Counted from the stretch's first letter, positions 8,685-18,238 are shown. The stretch is DNA of 64,000 nucleotides from Chrysochromulina tobinii (GCA_001275005.1 JWZX01003317.1:1-64000), one strand, 5' to 3'. Program-made: numbers and translations. The notes: generated by a model from the sequence alone, not told the origin.

Positions 8685-10574
8685 ATGAAAGCGGCCTTCT
8701 CCGCGGCCTTTTCCGCTGCGGCGTCTGCGGCGTCAGCGGCTGTGTTCAGCGATCCGGACAAGGTGCACGATCAGAAGCTGGCGGGCGTGCACATCGACCC
8801 GGCAGTCACAGAGATGAAGATCAGACTGCGCCGGCTACGCACAATAACTGAGAGCACTGCCAACTTTTACGTTGAGTACTTGAAGAAGAGGAAGCAGGAG
8901 GTTGAGATTGCGCTTCTGCTGCCGGAGTTTGCCGAGTGGTCGAATAATGAGCTTTTCTGCGGCTCGAACGGGAGCAGCAAGCAGCTGCACCTCGACGCCT
9001 CTCGGCTGGCGGCCATCGAGGAGCTCATGTTGGCAGAGCGTAAGGCGATCAGCTCGGAGGTGGTGACGAGCCTGCGTGACGGCGTGCGCACGGTGTCCGA
9101 GAGCCTCGAGGGACTCTACGCTTTCGAGTTGTGCATGGTTACTGCGAGCCAGGCACTCGAGGCGGGGACCAAGGCGCTCGAGCGCTGCAAGAGGTCGTCG
9201 GAGGCGGCGGCGGCCGAAGAGCGCAAGGCGAGCGCCCTCAAGGACATATCGAAGCGGGGTCCCGCGGAGGCGGCCGCCAAAAAGGCGCTCGAGCAGGCTG
9301 AAGCAGACATCGCCGAGACCCGAGCGGGAGTCGAGCGCGTCGAGGCCGAGCGCGAGCGCCTGATTCGCGAGGATCTGCCCACGGCACTCGAGACGGCGGC
9401 GAAGGTGCGGCGCGCGGCTGAGACGGGTCCGATCGGCGGCGCCGTCGCGGCGCTCGCGCGAGCGTACGGCGAGTTTGCGCGCGGTTCGAGCGCGGTGCTG
9501 CAAGGCGGCGACAATGCTGCGTACAACCCAACGGTCTTGCGCACGGCACCAAAAGAGACGGCGGCGCGTTTCGCGGCGTACATCGTGCAGTGGACGCTTG
9601 CCAAGCGCCGGTGCAAGTCGTCAGCGGCGCTGCTCGAGGAGTTCGTAAAGTCACGCCTCGAGACGCTCCTTGCGCCCGCCAAGGAGGCAGCTACGCTCGA
9701 GGCGCTTGCAGCCGAGGTCGACGACAAGGCCGTCAAGGCGCGCATCGAGGCGGTACGACTGCCAGAGGGCGAGCTGGGGGAGGCGTGCGGCGCGTGCCGC
9801 ACGGCGGTCGAGACGTTAGTCGATTCGCTCGGCGCGTGCCGCACGCTCTTTAAGGCCCGGGCGGCGGCAGCCGAGGAGTACGAGAAACGCGATAAGGATT
9901 TGAAGGCGCTGCAGGCCAAGCGCGACGCGGTCAACCATGAGGTTGATAAGCTCGAGGCGCAATCCGGGGGCCAGCCGGGTGGGAGTGGCGTAGAGATGAA
10001 GATCTCGAAGAAGCGCATCGACCTGCAGGCGCTGACGGTGGAGTGCGAGCGGCGCGCGGCCGCTCTCGAGACCGCCGCGGCAGAGCTCGAGGGGTTCGCA
10101 ACCGAGCTCGCCAGCGACCAGGGAGAGCGCTCGGTCGTTGCACTCGTCGGCCAACCGCTGAGGGCCTTCCTCGCCCAGTACGGCGCCTTCTGCGCGACGA
10201 GGGGCCGCGGCTCGGCGATGGCGGGCGCACATGACGACGACCACGAGGACGTCTTCGTCGATGGCCCGGAGACAGTCCCCACGGTTGTCGCGCCGCCGCC
10301 GCCGCCGCCGCCGGCACCAGAGCCGGACTCATTGATCGCCTTGAGCCCTCGAGAGGAGCCTCCGGATAATCCCTTTGGCGCGCCGGCTCCGGAGCCGGTG
10401 TCCTTGATCGCCTTCAGCCCCCCTGCCCGGTCGAAGCCGCTCGACCCGTCCACCGCGCACGCAGATCCATTCGCCGCGCAGCCAGATCCGCTCGCCGCGC
10501 AGACAGATTCGTTTGCCGCACCGCCGGCCGCCGTGCCGCCGGCCGCCGCCCCCCCTCTCTTGGAATTTCTGTGA
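8685..10574 (+). CDS. Helical protein with NPF/DPF endocytic-type tail
   Basis: The ATG at 8685 gives 629 residues (the frame opens at a GTG at 8661). It begins with an Ala/Phe amphipathic stretch (MKAAFSAAFSAAASAASAAV) of the type that inserts in membranes. Residues about 40-510 are almost wholly alpha-helical and charged, with coiled-coil runs (EQAEADIAETRAGVERVEAE). The last about 115 residues are disordered and proline-rich. They carry DNPFGAP, ADPFAAQ, DPLAAQ, TDSFAA and two SLIA(L/F)SP repeats. NPF and DPF/DPW-like motifs bind EH domains and AP2 appendages in endocytic adaptors. An N-terminal amphipathic helix, a helical body and such a tail suggest a BAR-like membrane-trafficking adaptor, but no BAR signature is certain. 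Confidence 0.75.
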   Translation: MKAAFSAAFSAAASAASAAVFSDPDKVHDQKLAGVHIDPAVTEMKIRLRRLRTITESTANFYVEYLKKRKQEVEIALLLPEFAEWSNNELFCGSNGSSKQLHLDASRLAAIEELMLAERKAISSEVVTSLRDGVRTVSESLEGLYAFELCMVTASQALEAGTKALERCKRSSEAAAAEERKASALKDISKRGPAEAAAKKALEQAEADIAETRAGVERVEAERERLIREDLPTALETAAKVRRAAETGPIGGAVAALARAYGEFARGSSAVLQGGDNAAYNPTVLRTAPKETAARFAAYIVQWTLAKRRCKSSAALLEEFVKSRLETLLAPAKEAATLEALAAEVDDKAVKARIEAVRLPEGELGEACGACRTAVETLVDSLGACRTLFKARAAAAEEYEKRDKDLKALQAKRDAVNHEVDKLEAQSGGQPGGSGVEMKISKKRIDLQALTVECERRAAALETAAAELEGFATELASDQGERSVVALVGQPLRAFLAQYGAFCATRGRGSAMAGAHDDDHEDVFVDGPETVPTVVAPPPPPPPAPEPDSLIALSPREEPPDNPFGAPAPEPVSLIAFSPPARSKPLDPSTAHADPFAAQPDPLAAQTDSFAAPPAAVPPAAAPPLLEFL

Positions 10575-11601
10575 CATGGGACGGAGTGACATTTTGTGCT
10601 GAGGACCTGCTTTCTCTTTGGCGTCGTGATGGTCCACAGCTCGCGTGACTGCGGGTGGCTTACATGATGCCCTCAGGTGGCTTACTGCATACTGCACTGG
10701 CGTGGAATGACACAAGAGGACAGCGAGTCAGCGACCCTCTGCTAAGCACTCAGGCAGGGAGTCAGGGTGGGCGTGCGCCGTCGACACGTACGTGCGCGGC
10801 GGTCCCGGTCGCCGGAGGTTTTGGTCAATGTGACGGGGGGTCGGTGAGGCATGGTGAGGCCTGTGGGATTTACATGTAGAGAGGTTGTGCCCACAGGAGG
10901 AAGCGGATCCCACGTGTTGTTCTGCGTGAACTGTTGGTGTGATGTGCTCGCCTCCTCCGTGCCGAGACCCTTGGGTGTGCAGCCTCCGCCCCCCATACCA
11001 TATGCCCCGGGCCATACCATACCATTATATTCCATTTCATAACATCATTTCATACCATGTGGGCGCTGTCGTCCAACCACCTCATGGGCGAGGCGGTCTG
11101 GACTTTCCACTCGCCAGCCACGCGGAGCCACACGCAGGCGACGTGATCGTATGTGTTGTGTGTTTCAAAATGTGTCCGCCAACGGAGAACGGTCACACGC
11201 CAGCCAGGCGAGGTGGTAGCACGGGTTCAGACCCGTTATCAGACCCGGGGTTGACCCGGGGTATGGCGACTCTGAACCGTGTCTGTGAGCGCGGTACGCG
11301 TTGCATGTCGCGAGCATCGCAGCGCAGCATGAGAACATTGCATGAGAATGAATGAAAAGAGAAAAGCGACTGTCACTGTGACGTGTGCGAGGTGTTGCTC
11401 TTCACGCATTTGAGTTTGGTTTGTGCGTGTTGGTGTGACATGAGGAGCGCACACGGAAGGAAGCGTCGGAGAACGCACGAGCGCCGAGCCCGCAAACTTG
11501 CACGCATGCGCTATGAAACAACCAACTCGGCGCCACCGAACGACCGACGAGCGCGACGGTGCCGAGAAGTGGGGCAAGCGGTCCGGCGCCGCGTGGAATA
11601 C
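10575..11601. other. Intergenic region, simple repeats
   Basis: No gene is seen in about 1 kb. Notable parts are a CATACCAT/CATTTCATA tandem at 10989-11060, a GGGTTCAGACCCG-type inverted repeat near 11222-11255 (ACCCGTTATCAGACCCGGGG then ACCCGGGG), and GTGTTGTGTGTTT around 11150. The open frame before the next gene's ATG (11383-11601) is basic and unstructured and is taken as 5' UTR. Confidence 0.4.
10989..11060 (+). repeat. CATACCAT-type tandem repeat
   Basis: About 70 bp is built from imperfect 8-10-bp units (CCATACCATA, CCATTTCATA, CATCATTTCATACCAT). It is AT-rich within GC-rich DNA and non-coding. Confidence 0.65.
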
Positions 11602-13006
11602 ATGCCCACAAAGTACTTCCCTCGCATCGCGGAGGTGCGCGCCTACTCGAAGGGAGGAGCGGCCGAGAAGGTGGAGTCGGGCAAGCAGGGCAGTGACTGC
11701 CACGACGTGCCCTCCGAGCACTGGATCAATGGCAACGGAACGATGTGGCCACCGATTGCCAACCCTATGTCTTGCTGGCCCCAATATCAGAACAAGGCGC
11801 GCACAGGGTGGGGAATCAACGCGCTCGGCTCGTGCATCGTCGAAGTCATCGCTGAAGACGGTACCAGCGGCATCGGTGTCACGACCGCGGGCGAGCCCGG
11901 CTGCTACATCGTCGAAAACCACCTGTCGCGCTTCGTCGAGGGCGAGGATCCGCGGAACGTGGAGCAGATCTGGGACAAGATGTGGCGTTCAACGATTAAC
12001 TACGGGCGCAAGGGTCTGCCCCTGCAGGCCATCTCCGCCGTCGACCTCGCGATCTGGGACCTGCTGGGCAAGCTGCGCAACGAACCCGTGTGGGCGCTGC
12101 TCGGTGGCATGACCAAGGAGCGCTGCCCTGTCTACTGCACGACCGCGCGGCCCGATTTGGTCAAGAAAATGGGCTTCGCAGGCGCCAAGATCCCGTGCCC
12201 GTACGGCCCCGCGGACGGTGACGAGGGCTTCCGCAAGAACGTGGAATTCTTCGCAAAGTGTATGACGGCCTGCGGCTCGAAAGCCTCTCATTCTGCGGTT
12301 CCCCTCTCTCCATCTCCCACTGTCTCTCTCACACACAACACACGCTCTCGCAGGGCGCAAGGAGGTGGGCCCCGACTTCCCACTGATGCTCGATTGCTAC
12401 ATGGCGATGAATGTGCCCTACACGATAAAGCTCGCGAAGGCGCTTGCGCCGCTCGGCCTCAAGTGGATTGAGGAATTCCTTCCGCCAGACGACTACGACG
12501 GCTACAAAGAGGTGCGCGAGGCGCTGAAGGGTACGGGCGTGCTCACCACCACGGGCGAGCACGAGTACACGCGCTACGGCTTCCGCAAGCTAATCCAGGA
12601 CCGCGCCGTCGACGTACTGCAGCCCGACATCACGTGGTTGGGTGGTCTCACCGAGGCGCGACGCGTCGTCGCCATGGCCGCAGCCTACGACATACCGGTC
12701 GTGCCACACGGCTCCTCCGTCTATTCGTACCACCTTCAGTACGCCTTTGCCAACTGCCCGCTCGCCGAGTTCATCACGCTCTCGCCCAACGCGGACGCCA
12801 TCCTGCCCTACTTTGGCGGACTTTTCCCGGACGAGCCGCTCCCAAAGGATGGTTTCATCGACCTACCCGACCGCCCTGGCTTTGGCGTCACTTTGTGCCG
12901 CGACGGACTGCGTCGGCCCTACCCTCGCACACCGGCGCAGTCGGCCGCGCAGGCCAAGTTCAACAAAGAGAAACCCCAGCCTACGGTGCCGAGGGTTCGG
13001 CTGTGA
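11602..13006 (+). CDS. rhmD: L-rhamnonate dehydratase (enolase superfamily), two exons
   Basis: This enzyme dehydrates L-rhamnonate to 2-keto-3-deoxy-L-rhamnonate in the non-phosphorylated L-rhamnose pathway. Exon 1 is 11602-12259 and exon 2 is 12354-13006, giving 436 residues and aligning end to end with the bacterial enzyme. The N-terminal capping region has AEVRAYSKGG and DCHDVPSEHW (substrate-binding His loop). The barrel carries the three metal ligands D233 (LMLDCY), E259 (WIEEFL) and E288 (TTGEHE), then D311 (LQPDITW) and catalytic H338 (VVPHGSSVYS). The ATG at 11602 (MPTKYFPRIAEVRAY) matches the start of the family, so the upstream open frame is ignored. Related acid-sugar dehydratases of the mandelate racemase subgroup are possible, but the residue pattern favours rhamnonate. 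The intron argues against bacterial contamination. Confidence 0.92.
12260..12353 (+). other. Spliceosomal intron (94 bp, phase 1)
   Basis: The donor is GTATGA after AAG-T at 12259. The acceptor CTCTCGCAG is preceded by a long CT-rich tract. Splicing joins FFAKW with RKEVGPDFPLMLD, restoring the family alignment. Both exon frames run into stop codons or non-homologous sequence without splicing. Confidence 0.92.
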
Positions 13007-14036
13007 AAGACCGGTCGACTCTCGGCTGTGAAAGACTCTCGGCAAAGACCAAAGTTGCTCTCGGCGCACGATTCAACCACCTGATGCGGCTCTCGCGCAC
13101 CCTGACGCGTGACGGGCAGCGGCAGGGGCACGGCATGAACCTAAGTCCATCACCGCTTTCGCGCAGATGATATAGACCTCCGCGTTCAGTGACGCACTGA
13201 CCGGTCGAGTAACGGTCGAGTCTCAAACACTCAAACTGTGCGCCGCCGGGCCGGTTCCGCTCCCGCGCCCGGTTCGTCAAGCGCCGGTGTCATGGCAACG
13301 GCGCACAGGCGCACAGCCGCGCACGGTCGCGCGCCGGCGGGGGCGCGGTGCGGCGTGTTGCGTTTCGGCATTCGGGCTCGCCGCGCTTTCGTCGGGCGTG
13401 TTGCCTGCCTCGCGTTGCGGCAGCCCCAGCCGACGTCGTGGCGTTGCACGAGCATCGTTGCGAACGGAACACCAACGAACACTCAACGGTCACGTTCGCA
13501 ACCGCACCGGCGCCACGAAAATCTAGATGCGTTCGCGCGACCCGGCGTGCGGCGCCCCGCCGCGGCGCGGTCTCGCGCGTGGTTGTCAATTCATTATACA
13601 TCCGTGCGCCCCACGGCGTCGTTCGAGCGTCGGAAAATAGCTAATAGGAATAAGCGATACATCGACGCTCGGCTTTCGCGCACGCCGCACGCGGGCTACG
13701 CGGCTAGGCCGAAAGCGGAACAATGAAGCGGAAAGGCCGCTACGCCTTACCCGGTGTGTACCACATGGTGCGGTGATACATCGACCTCAGACGTCCGGAG
13801 CGTTACTGACCCGTGATGAAGGTTAAACCTAGGTTAAAAACCTTGAAGGTAGCTCACGATTACAGCGGTGCAGTTTCGTTTTGGCAAACTTAGTTTCTGG
13901 CTCCGATCATGTGGCTGCATCTTCGCTTTTGGACTTATATGTCGATGCATTACCGCTGGTTGACCCTCTATCCGCCACACCTATCGCGGACCATTATGTA
14001 TCGCGGGGGTTCGTCCTAGATCCGATCTCGCGGCGC
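13007..14036. other. Intergenic region, no clear gene
   Basis: About 1 kb lies between two convergent genes. Several basic, Arg-rich open frames (for example 13238-13726) overlap on both strands, as expected in GC-rich non-coding DNA, and none looks like a protein family. Positions 13590-13900 are AT-richer and include GGTTAAACCTAGGTTAAAAACC (about 13823-13844), a short inverted/direct repeat. Confidence 0.4.
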
Positions 14037-14741
14037 CTATCGCGGCATCTCAGAAGTGAGCGGCATGAGCTTCCGATCGTCCGGCAGACGCAGATCGAGG
14101 TCCTCGCGCGGGGCCCGCCCGAGAAGCTGATCGGCGACCTTGGCATACTCGTGGCTCTGACGTTGCACACCGCCGTGCTGGCCCGGCCCGAGGCAGCTCG
14201 TTTGCGGCGTGATCTTGACAAGATGCACTTCGAACTTCAGATCGGCGTTCGGAGGCACTGGCCCGTTGCCGGCGGGCCCGTAGCCCAGGGCGGACGGAAT
14301 CATGAGTAAGCTCTTCTCGCCAACGGACATGCGCGCAATGCCGAGGTCCCAGCCCTTGATCACCTTGCCGTGGCCAATCTTGAAGGTGAATTCGCGGCCC
14401 CGCTCGTAAGAGGAGTCGAACTGCGTGCCATCCGAAGCGAGCAAGCCGCGGTAGTGCACATGGCACATGTCTCCGTAGGAAGGGTACGTCTCACCGTCGC
14501 CGACCTCGATGCGGATCACCGAAACGTCATTCGCTGCCGAGGAGATGTCGTCATCGAGCGTAGCCGGTTTTGGCGCTGGCGGAGCGGCCTTGCTGTCCTT
14601 GAACTCGGTAGTTTGAGCGATGTGAGCGGCCGCTTTGTCCTCGTCGCCGTCAAATTTCTCGAGAGCTTCCTTGCAGCTGCCTCGCGGTGCTCCAGTGCGG
14701 TTCTGAAGCAACTTGATCGCTCCAAAAGTGGCGACGCCCAT
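14037..14741 (-). CDS. FKBP-type peptidyl-prolyl isomerase with EF-Ts/UBA-like N-terminus
   Basis: The 234-residue protein has two modules. Residues about 9-45 (IKLLQNRTGAPRGSCKEALE, FDGDEDKAAAHI) match the three-helix TS-N/UBA fold found at the start of elongation factor Ts. Residues about 80-182 are an FKBP domain with the drug/peptide-pocket residues in place: VHYRG, TQFDSS, FTFKIG, KVIKGWD, ALGYG and LKFEVHLVKI. It should catalyse cis-trans isomerisation of X-Pro bonds. No signal peptide is visible, so it is cytosolic, nuclear or organellar. The roughly 50-residue tail after the FKBP fold has no known domain. The ATG at 14741 is clear. It is head to head with FANCA. The domain pairing is unusual. 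Confidence 0.93.
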   Translation of the reverse strand: MGVATFGAIKLLQNRTGAPRGSCKEALEKFDGDEDKAAAHIAQTTEFKDSKAAPPAPKPATLDDDISSAANDVSVIRIEVGDGETYPSYGDMCHVHYRGLLASDGTQFDSSYERGREFTFKIGHGKVIKGWDLGIARMSVGEKSLLMIPSALGYGPAGNGPVPPNADLKFEVHLVKITPQTSCLGPGQHGGVQRQSHEYAKVADQLLGRAPREDLDLRLPDDRKLMPLTSEMPR

Positions 14742-14911
14742 GCGACGGCCCGACCGTTGAGGTCGACCTGTTCTTCAAAATGGCACAGAAAGTATGTTAC
14801 CTTTCGAACTCCCATACGAGCGTTTCGGGGTGCCACGATGTGGGTGCCATTAGTGTGCCATTAAGTTTTTTTGTCTGCACCAAGGCTGGCGGGAAATCTC
14901 GAAATTTTTCA
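14742..14911. promoter_or_regulatory. Bidirectional spacer with E2F-type site
   Basis: A 170-bp gap separates the FKBP and FANCA ATGs. TGGCGGGAAA at 14887-14896 is the complement of TTTCCCGCC, the canonical E2F/DP binding site known from animals and plants. It is 15 bp before the preferred FANCA ATG. GCCATTAGTGTGCCATTAAG at 14847-14866 is a short direct repeat. E2F control is inferred from the motif alone. Confidence 0.45.
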
Positions 14912-17900
14912 ATGCGACGCGACGTCCTCGCGTTCATCGCGGAGCACGAGGTGCAGCACAGCTCGAGTCGCAAGCGAGCTCGCGATTCAGACTCGGCGCA
15001 GCCGCCATGCAGCTTCGCCATCGCAGGTGCGCATGGTGACGACGACGCCGCCATCGCGCGTGACTGGGCCGACCTGGAGGATCGTTGGTGGGTGGCCGCG
15101 TGGCCAGCCCTCCCATGCGAGGCCACTGCGGCGATGTGTGTGCGCACGCGCGCAGCTCACGCGTCGTGCGCCTTCAACCCTCGGCGCCTGGTGCGGGCGT
15201 CGCTCGGCCGCACGGATGCGCCGCTTCTGACGGCGTGGGCCTTGCACAACGCGGGCATCTTGCCTCTCGTCGAGTGGTTCGATGCGCTGCGGCTTCCCGT
15301 CGACGCCGAGGCATGGGCCGGTGCGCTGGCCGAGCTCCACCACCGTGCCTTTGTAAGCCAAAGGGACCTGGACGCCGGTGCCAACCCGTTTGCGAGCCTG
15401 CTCAAGCCGCTATGTGACGCCATCATGGGCATCGCATGCGAGCACATGACCCCGCATATGCCGCCGGCGCGGGTAGCGGCCGAGGCCACCTTGCACGCGT
15501 ACCTCACATGCACACCGCGTGGCTCGTCGTGCGGCCATGGCAAGTCGGAGGCAGCCGCGCTGCGCCGCTGCTCGAGCCTGCTCCGTGAGGCGAGCGCGCT
15601 ACCAGCCGCCGACGTGCACGCTCGGTTCGTAAGGGCATTGCTTGCGAGCTTGGTACGAACGGGCCGAGACGCGCACTTGGGCAGAGCAGAGGATAAGGAT
15701 AAGGAGGAGGAGGAGGAGGAGGAGCGCACGGCGCAACTGCTCGCCGCGCTCAGCCAAGCCGCCACGTCCAGCGCGGACGCCGAAGTGTCCACCGCGGTGA
15801 ACGTTCACACCGCTGTGTCCAGCGCGGACGCCGATGTGTCCACCGCTGTGGAGCCGTTCACATCAGCCGCAGCCGCCCGTCGCGAGTGCGTGGGCGCCTT
15901 GGCGAGCGTGCTCGGTGCTAGCGGCCTCGGTGCGGCGATGATCGACGCGTTGCTGTGCATACCACGTGGGCAGAGCGTTGAGCGAGGCACGCACAGCAGA
16001 TGCATGCATGAGCGCTGGGTGCGCCTGGCGGTGTCCATGCGCGAGGCCGCACCTGCCGCGGCGGCGGTGCTCGCAAGGTCCCTGCTCGACGCAGCGCAGG
16101 AAGCCCTGTGCGCGAACGGCAGCGAGGCTGCGGGTGGGTCTGGCGCACTGCACGGCATGCCGCTTGCGGCACTCATCCTCATGGCGAGCCTCATCGCGAG
16201 GGAGCCCGAGGCGGCGCTTCTCCAGGCGCCTCCACCGCCCGAGGCAACGCACGGCGCCGCCGCTCCCCTCGCTGCCGCCGCTCTCGCCGCTGCCGCTTCT
16301 ACCGCCGCTGCTACCGCCGCTGCTACCGACGACACGGCGGACGCGGCATGCGCGCATGTGGGCAGCCTCACGTATGCGGACTGGCTCGACGCTCTCGCTA
16401 CCTCAGCAGCCCTCGGTGGCGGCAAGGGCGGCGGCGTAGGCAAGGGCGGCGGCGGCAAGGGCGGGCGTGCTGTTGGCCGTGCTGGTGCGGTTGGCGCGAG
16501 CGCGAAGCGCGCGGCGTGCCTGCGTCTGGTGCGCGCGATGAGCGCTCTCGTACCCGTGCAGAGTGCCCTCGAGCTGCGCACACATATCGCGCTCTGCCGC
16601 AACCTGCTGCCAGGCTGGCAGGCTACTGGCGTGGCGGGCGCGGGCGTGGAGCTTGCCGACTATCTACTGCTGTTGCGTACGCGGCTGGTCGACGTCGATG
16701 GGTCGGGCGCCGTGCCGGGCGCCGAGGCGGCGGTGGCCGAGCGTGCGGAGAAGCAGTTGGTGGACGAAGCAGCTCGCGAGATCGAGGCAGCTCTCGATCG
16801 AATGGAGCGCGACGGCGGCCTCAAGGCGAGCGCTGTGCCCGAGAACCTGAAGCGGCTTCGCTTCCTCAACGCGCGGCTGTGGATGCGGCACGTGACACCC
16901 CGCCTGCTCGCAAAGCCGCCACGCCACGAGACCTTCGAGCCCCGCCGCGTGCATCGGCAGCAGCTGCAATTGCGCCTTGTGGAGCTTCTTCGGGCTGCTC
17001 ACATGCTGCCGCCCGCTCCGATCGGCGCGGGCGGCGGCGCGGCGGTGGCCAAGCGCGGCTTGCAGGCTGGATCTCTTCCGAGGCCCCTCGTGGGGATCGA
17101 AGGTGGTCCTGCAGCTAGCGACGACGCACTGGCCGACGTGGCCGTCTCGTTGCCGTTAGATTGGGCAGGATTGTTGGCTGCGCTCCCGAGGCTTGCAGCA
17201 CGCGCCACCAGCGCACCATGGACGGCCATGTCGGCAGTCTCGCCCTTTGCGGCGGCGCTGAATGCGCTCGTGCCGGCCATGCGCCCGCCGCGGCGCGCTG
17301 GGGAAGCGGACGGGCGCGGTGCAGTCGATGCAGGGGCGCTGCCGGCGGGCGAGGCGCTCCGCTGTTGCGGCGGGCGCGTGAGCGCCGTACTGAGCACCGT
17401 GCTCGAGGCCTTTGCCCATTGCCTCGCCGAGGGTGGCCCTCTGAGCACGGATGCGCCCATGACGGCGCCTTCGACCGCGCTGTCGTGGGCCCCCGCGTTC
17501 GTGGAGGCGCTGCTGTGGAAGCCGCAGCAGGCGTGGCCGCAGCTGCACGGCGCGCTGTGGGGATGGGTGCGCCTCGCGATCGCCGGTGAGGCTGGCTGCC
17601 ATGAACGCCCTCTAGCGTACCTGCTGCTCCTCCTCGGTTCAGCACAGCGTGCCGAGTGCGCGCAGAGCGGGCACGCCCCGCCCCCGTGCGCCCAATGCGA
17701 CGCGCAGCTCACGGCCGTCTTCGGGCGCGCCGTGGCGGGCGCGCGCTGCGCGCGCGGCTGCCACGTGGATGCTCTGCTCTCGCTCTTACCCGTCGGGAGC
17801 CCGAGACAGCGCGCGTGGAGCATGCGATTGGGCGCGAGCTGCCTCGAGGCCGCATTCTTCCACTTTGATTGGGTCGACGTGGGCGCAGCGCCACCGGAGA

Positions 17901-18238
17901 GTTGGAGGTCGCATGCAGCGAGCGAGGGGGGTGCACGCGCCGTGGGGTTCGAGCCGCCTGCCACGCCAGCCGGCGGCGCCGCCGTCAGAGTTGGAGGCAG
18001 CAGCGTCACTTCGGCCCCTAGCCGCGCGCTGCTGCCCGCCGCAACGCTGCAGTTGCTGCAGTGGCTCAGCCGGAAAGAGGTGACTGAGCCGGCGGAGCAA
18101 TCGGCGAGGGCCGAGCTACGTCGGTGCTTGGAGCTACCGGGGGGGCGCCTGCTGCTCGCTCAAGAGGCATGCCGCGTGCCCGACCGTGCAGTCCGCGCGT
18201 GGGAGGCGCTCGCGGGTGCAGAGCCAGTCGCCAGCTAG
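14912..18238 (+). CDS. FANCA: Fanconi anaemia group A protein homologue
   Basis: The predicted protein has 1108 residues (human about 1455). FANCA is a helical-repeat subunit of the nuclear Fanconi core complex that ubiquitinates FANCD2-FANCI at DNA crosslinks. The best-preserved stretch is residues about 370-690. It includes MHERWVRLAVSMREAAPAAA, then TYADWLDALATS, then RLVRAMSALVPVQSALELRT, ALCRNLLPGW and DYLLLLRTRLVDVD, followed by RFLNARLWMRHVTPRLLAKP. These follow the order of the human W..VLSFVSAL, SYADWF, FLSELVPFESPRYLQVHI, DYISLAKTRLADL and FLPALLTPRVLP segments. An N-terminal RKRAR is a likely nuclear signal. Insertions are an acidic run (15700-15725), a Gly/Lys-rich loop (about 16412-16480) and Ala-rich runs. 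An in-frame ATG at 14780 exists; 14912 is preferred because the extra 44 residues look non-coding. The family call is from remembered alignment and needs a profile search. Confidence 0.7.
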   Translation: MRRDVLAFIAEHEVQHSSSRKRARDSDSAQPPCSFAIAGAHGDDDAAIARDWADLEDRWWVAAWPALPCEATAAMCVRTRAAHASCAFNPRRLVRASLGRTDAPLLTAWALHNAGILPLVEWFDALRLPVDAEAWAGALAELHHRAFVSQRDLDAGANPFASLLKPLCDAIMGIACEHMTPHMPPARVAAEATLHAYLTCTPRGSSCGHGKSEAAALRRCSSLLREASALPAADVHARFVRALLASLVRTGRDAHLGRAEDKDKEEEEEEERTAQLLAALSQAATSSADAEVSTAVNVHTAVSSADADVSTAVEPFTSAAAARRECVGALASVLGASGLGAAMIDALLCIPRGQSVERGTHSRCMHERWVRLAVSMREAAPAAAAVLARSLLDAAQEALCANGSEAAGGSGALHGMPLAALILMASLIAREPEAALLQAPPPPEATHGAAAPLAAAALAAAASTAAATAAATDDTADAACAHVGSLTYADWLDALATSAALGGGKGGGVGKGGGGKGGRAVGRAGAVGASAKRAACLRLVRAMSALVPVQSALELRTHIALCRNLLPGWQATGVAGAGVELADYLLLLRTRLVDVDGSGAVPGAEAAVAERAEKQLVDEAAREIEAALDRMERDGGLKASAVPENLKRLRFLNARLWMRHVTPRLLAKPPRHETFEPRRVHRQQLQLRLVELLRAAHMLPPAPIGAGGGAAVAKRGLQAGSLPRPLVGIEGGPAASDDALADVAVSLPLDWAGLLAALPRLAARATSAPWTAMSAVSPFAAALNALVPAMRPPRRAGEADGRGAVDAGALPAGEALRCCGGRVSAVLSTVLEAFAHCLAEGGPLSTDAPMTAPSTALSWAPAFVEALLWKPQQAWPQLHGALWGWVRLAIAGEAGCHERPLAYLLLLLGSAQRAECAQSGHAPPPCAQCDAQLTAVFGRAVAGARCARGCHVDALLSLLPVGSPRQRAWSMRLGASCLEAAFFHFDWVDVGAAPPESWRSHAASEGGARAVGFEPPATPAGGAAVRVGGSSVTSAPSRALLPAATLQLLQWLSRKEVTEPAEQSARAELRRCLELPGGRLLLAQEACRVPDRAVRAWEALAGAEPVAS

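Noticed and set aside
9116-10453. 445-codon minus-strand frame opposite the NPF/DPF-tail protein
   Set aside because: The sequence is Ser/Arg/Ala-rich with no pattern and arises from the GC-rich third positions of the real gene.
11383-11601. Extending rhamnonate dehydratase upstream to 11383
   Set aside because: The extra 73 codons are Arg-rich and start at a non-ATG codon. The bacterial family starts at the position of the ATG at 11602.
13238-13726. 162-codon Arg-rich frame in the 13-kb spacer
   Set aside because: Overlapping open frames in several phases have the same composition, which is typical of non-coding GC-rich DNA.
14780-14911. ATG at 14780 as FANCA start
   Set aside because: The 44 added residues look non-coding, and the region overlaps an apparent shared promoter with an E2F-type site. 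Kept only as an alternative.
15805-18009. Minus-strand frames of 265 and 336 codons inside FANCA
   Set aside because: Both are low-complexity Arg/Ala/Pro readings opposite a protein with homology.
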